From assembly GCA_014706295.1 (NCBI GenBank), contig JACSVZ010000002.1, forward strand, positions 107,876,547-107,940,546: 64,000 nucleotides of DNA. The letters are read 5' to 3'. A program made the position numbers and the translations under genes. Shown here in pieces: positions 62,363-64,000 of the stretch (positions within the stretch are counted from its first letter, which is position 1; each line of letters opens with the position of its first letter). Origin of the DNA: Lycocorax pyrrhopterus obiensis. Taxonomy: Eukaryota; Chordata; Aves; Passeriformes; Paradisaeidae. A model generated the notes under the pieces. The model did not search any database and was not told the origin of the DNA. It was given only the letters and a program-made list of their open reading frames with translations.

Positions 62363-63018
62363 TGTGGCGGTGGCCCAGTCCACCTTTGGCTTTCGCATTA
62401 ATCAGGACATCCAGTGGGTGGATTTTCCTGCCCAGGACAGTGGCTCTGAAGGCGAGCCTGACAGTGATGCTGAGGGCGGTGCCGAGAAACAAACCACACC
62501 CCAGAGTTGCCAATCTTAGTGGGGTCTCCTCCCCCGGGCTACCTTGTTCTCGTGTTTATTCAAATAATTTCTAGAAGGTTCTGTCTTGTTACAATCCCCA
62601 TTGGTTCATTTAAATAAGACCCTCCCTAAGCACCTTGTTATCGGGTACCTGTCACTGTTTGTCATTTCCCTATCGGTTTATCCCCTTGTTCCTCCCCTTT
62701 TTACTTGTTCTATAAAAGGTCAAGCAACTGTCTTTCTGGGCTCTTTTTGTTGCCTTCCTTCCTTGCCTTTTATTTTCCTGACCCTCGGGGCGGGGAATAA
62801 AGACTTGGATTGCTGCAACAAAGAGTCCCTCTCTCCTCCTTTGCCTCTGCCACTTGCTACAGTAACAACCGACTGCTGCCAGGTCCACAGAGACCCTAAA
62901 AGCAGACTGCTCCACCAGGAGCTTCCATCAGACTGCCAAGCTGCAGACTGTCCCACCGCTGGGGCATTTGCTAGCAAGTCACCTGCTTGGCCTCTGGGTG
63001 GTCAGGCGGTCAGCGGCA
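62363..63018 (+). mobile_element. 656-bp solo LTR inserted into a TA microsatellite
   Basis: The element begins tgtggcggtggcccagtcca and ends ggtcaggcggtcagcggca, so it has TG...CA termini. TA repeats abut both ends, so the target duplication is hidden in the microsatellite. Signals in order are an inverted CCAAT box (ATTGG, 62600-62604), TATAAAAG (62711-62718) and AATAAA (62796-62801). Two parts of U3 are GC-rich. Many CpGs survive (for example in the first 20 and last 20 bases and around 62785-62795), which suggests a younger insertion than the other repeats here. The 149-codon frame across it is incidental. No viral internal region is present. The family is not identified. Confidence 0.88.
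62600..62801 (+). promoter_or_regulatory. LTR CCAAT box, TATA box and poly(A) signal
   Basis: ATTGG at 62600-62604, TATAAAAG at 62711-62718 and AATAAA at 62796-62801 have the spacing of a standard retroviral U3-R region. All three words are intact, so this LTR is the one most likely to retain promoter activity. Transcription is not shown. Confidence 0.7.
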
Positions 63019-63030
63019 TATATATATATA
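63019..63030. repeat. TA microsatellite, right part, (TA)6
   Basis: Six TA units follow the CA end of the LTR, and the CR1 copy begins within a few bases after them. Confidence 0.92.
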
Positions 63031-63619
63031 TTTGACTAAAGCCTGGACTAAGATTTTTCCCTTTGATGTCTACTCAGCCCTGATGAGGCCACATCTGGTG
63101 TACTGTGTCCAGTTCTGGGCTCCTCAGTACAAGAGAGACATGGAGCTCCTGGGAGTGGGTCCAGTGGAGGGCAACAAAGGTGATTAAGGGGTTGGAGCAC
63201 CTCTTACAAGGACAGGCTGAGTGAGCTGGGCCTGTTCAACCTTGAGAAGAGATGACTGAGGGGAGATCTCATCCTTGTACATAAGTATCTGAAGAGAGGT
63301 TGTCAAGAGGATGGAGCCAGGCTCTTCTTGGTGGTGCCAAGCAATAGGACAAGAGGTAATGGGCAGAAACTGAGGCACAGGAAGTTCCATCTGAATATGA
63401 GGAGAAATTTCTTTACTGTGCAGTGACCATGCACTGGAACAGATTGCCCTGAGAGGTTGTGGAGTCACCCTCACTGGAGATACCCAAGAAACACCTGGAC
63501 ACAATCACAATCCTGTGCAATGTGCTCTAGGATGACCCTGCTTCAGCAGGTAGGTTGGATGACAAGGCCCTCTTTGGTCCCTTCTAACCCTCCCTGTTCT
63601 GCGATTCTGTGATTCTGCG
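63031..63619 (+). mobile_element. CR1 LINE fragment (plus strand)
   Basis: This is a 5'-truncated CR1 with a complete 3' end: gcgattctgtgattctgcg closes it at about 63601-63619. The ORF2 C-terminus is readable in pieces: [19 protein letters not shown] near 63082-63138, LGLFNLEKR-like text near 63216-63250 and NRLP-type text near 63430-63450. Several frameshifts separate them. The recognisable CR1 text starts by 63060; the few bases before it may be CR1 or flank. The 5' truncation point meets the TA microsatellite. Confidence 0.92.
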
Positions 63620-64000
63620 TCCATACATAGCAATACCAGGGCAGACACGGCTCCTCTTAAGGGACTCTGGGTGGTCTGCGGCTGACTCTCTTCCGTGGGA
63701 TCTGTTCAAGCTAGAGAGTCACTTCAGCCTATTAAAATGTCAATTAGAGATAATTTAATCATAGTCTAGAAGTAGGAAAAACACCAGTAAAACTGTCATC
63801 CCAGCCTAGAAGTTGAAAATAAAACAAGACAAAAAAATGAAAGGGGAAGTTGAATAATATATTCAAATATAACTTAGTTTCACACTTTTAAATGAAAGCA
63901 ATTTGCCAGTAATTATGGTAGGTTTTTATTCCTCTGACAATTTTAAATGGTGATTGAATGCTTTGTTTATGCTGTCTAGTTTAGAGATGAGTTACTTTAA
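63620..64000. other. non-coding DNA at window end
   Basis: The first 100 bases are less AT-rich with a few CpGs and contain an 8-bp inverted repeat, gactctct (63684-63691) and agagagtc (63713-63720). The rest is AT-rich and unremarkable. No gene is recognised. Confidence 0.5.

Noticed and set aside
62586..63035. Longest open frame (149 codons, plus strand)
   Set aside because: It lies wholly within the solo LTR, overlaps minus-strand frames, and ends in translated TA microsatellite. It is incidental.
1..64000. CRISPR arrays, operons, bacterial promoters, tRNA or rRNA genes
   Set aside because: None seen. The repeat content is vertebrate, and no spaced identical repeats, cloverleaf B-boxes or rRNA text were found by eye.
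1..64000. A previously undescribed biological system
   Set aside because: Everything recognisable is transposon-derived or simple sequence. No cluster of genes or unusual regular architecture was found to support such a claim.

Overview
This window reads as ordinary non-coding chromosomal DNA of a bird. The main reason is the repeat content: at least ten fragments of CR1 LINE retrotransposons, which dominate bird genomes, several with the typical 3' end built from short repeats of ATTCTATG type and the usual 5' truncation. Three well-defined endogenous-retrovirus solo LTRs and two poorly bounded LTR-like blocks also fit a bird. CR1 is found in crocodilians and turtles too, so a bird is a strong inference rather than proof. 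The sequence is visibly AT-rich, and all open frames are short (149 codons at most). I found no intact protein-coding gene, no recognisable tRNA, rRNA or snRNA gene, no CRISPR array and no bacterial feature. The window could be intergenic or lie inside a large intron.

Layout. 0-10 kb: unique AT-rich DNA with one plus-strand CR1 (2.05-2.76 kb). 10-13.2 kb: a minus-strand CR1, then a roughly 1.2-kb LTR-like block with CCAAT, TATA and poly(A) signals. 13.2-23 kb: unique DNA with a G/T-rich low-complexity patch. 23.0-24.6 kb: a long minus-strand CR1 relic that still shows pieces of ORF1 (esterase), the endonuclease and the end of the reverse transcriptase ORF, but no catalytic core of the reverse transcriptase. 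24.6-43 kb: unique DNA broken by six minus-strand CR1 fragments and a 305-bp minus-strand solo LTR with a perfect 6-bp target duplication (34.1-34.4 kb). 43-53.5 kb: unique DNA, an AT microsatellite, a probable ancient MIR SINE (47.35 kb) and an LTR-like block (48.5-49.2 kb). 53.56-54.07 kb: a 508-bp ERVL-type solo LTR with a perfect 5-bp target duplication. 54-62.3 kb: unique DNA, a possible non-coding exon (57.4 kb) and a CpG-free GC-rich patch (60.65 kb). 62.34-63.62 kb: a 656-bp solo LTR inserted in a TA microsatellite, followed at once by a plus-strand CR1.

There are no genes here that work together. The content is transposon insertion, decay and solo-LTR formation on a unique AT-rich background. 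I found no convincing novel biological system. The best observations are the two LTRs whose boundaries are fixed by target duplications, the LTR inside the TA microsatellite, the CR1 relic with recognisable ORF1 esterase and endonuclease pieces, and the MIR relic.
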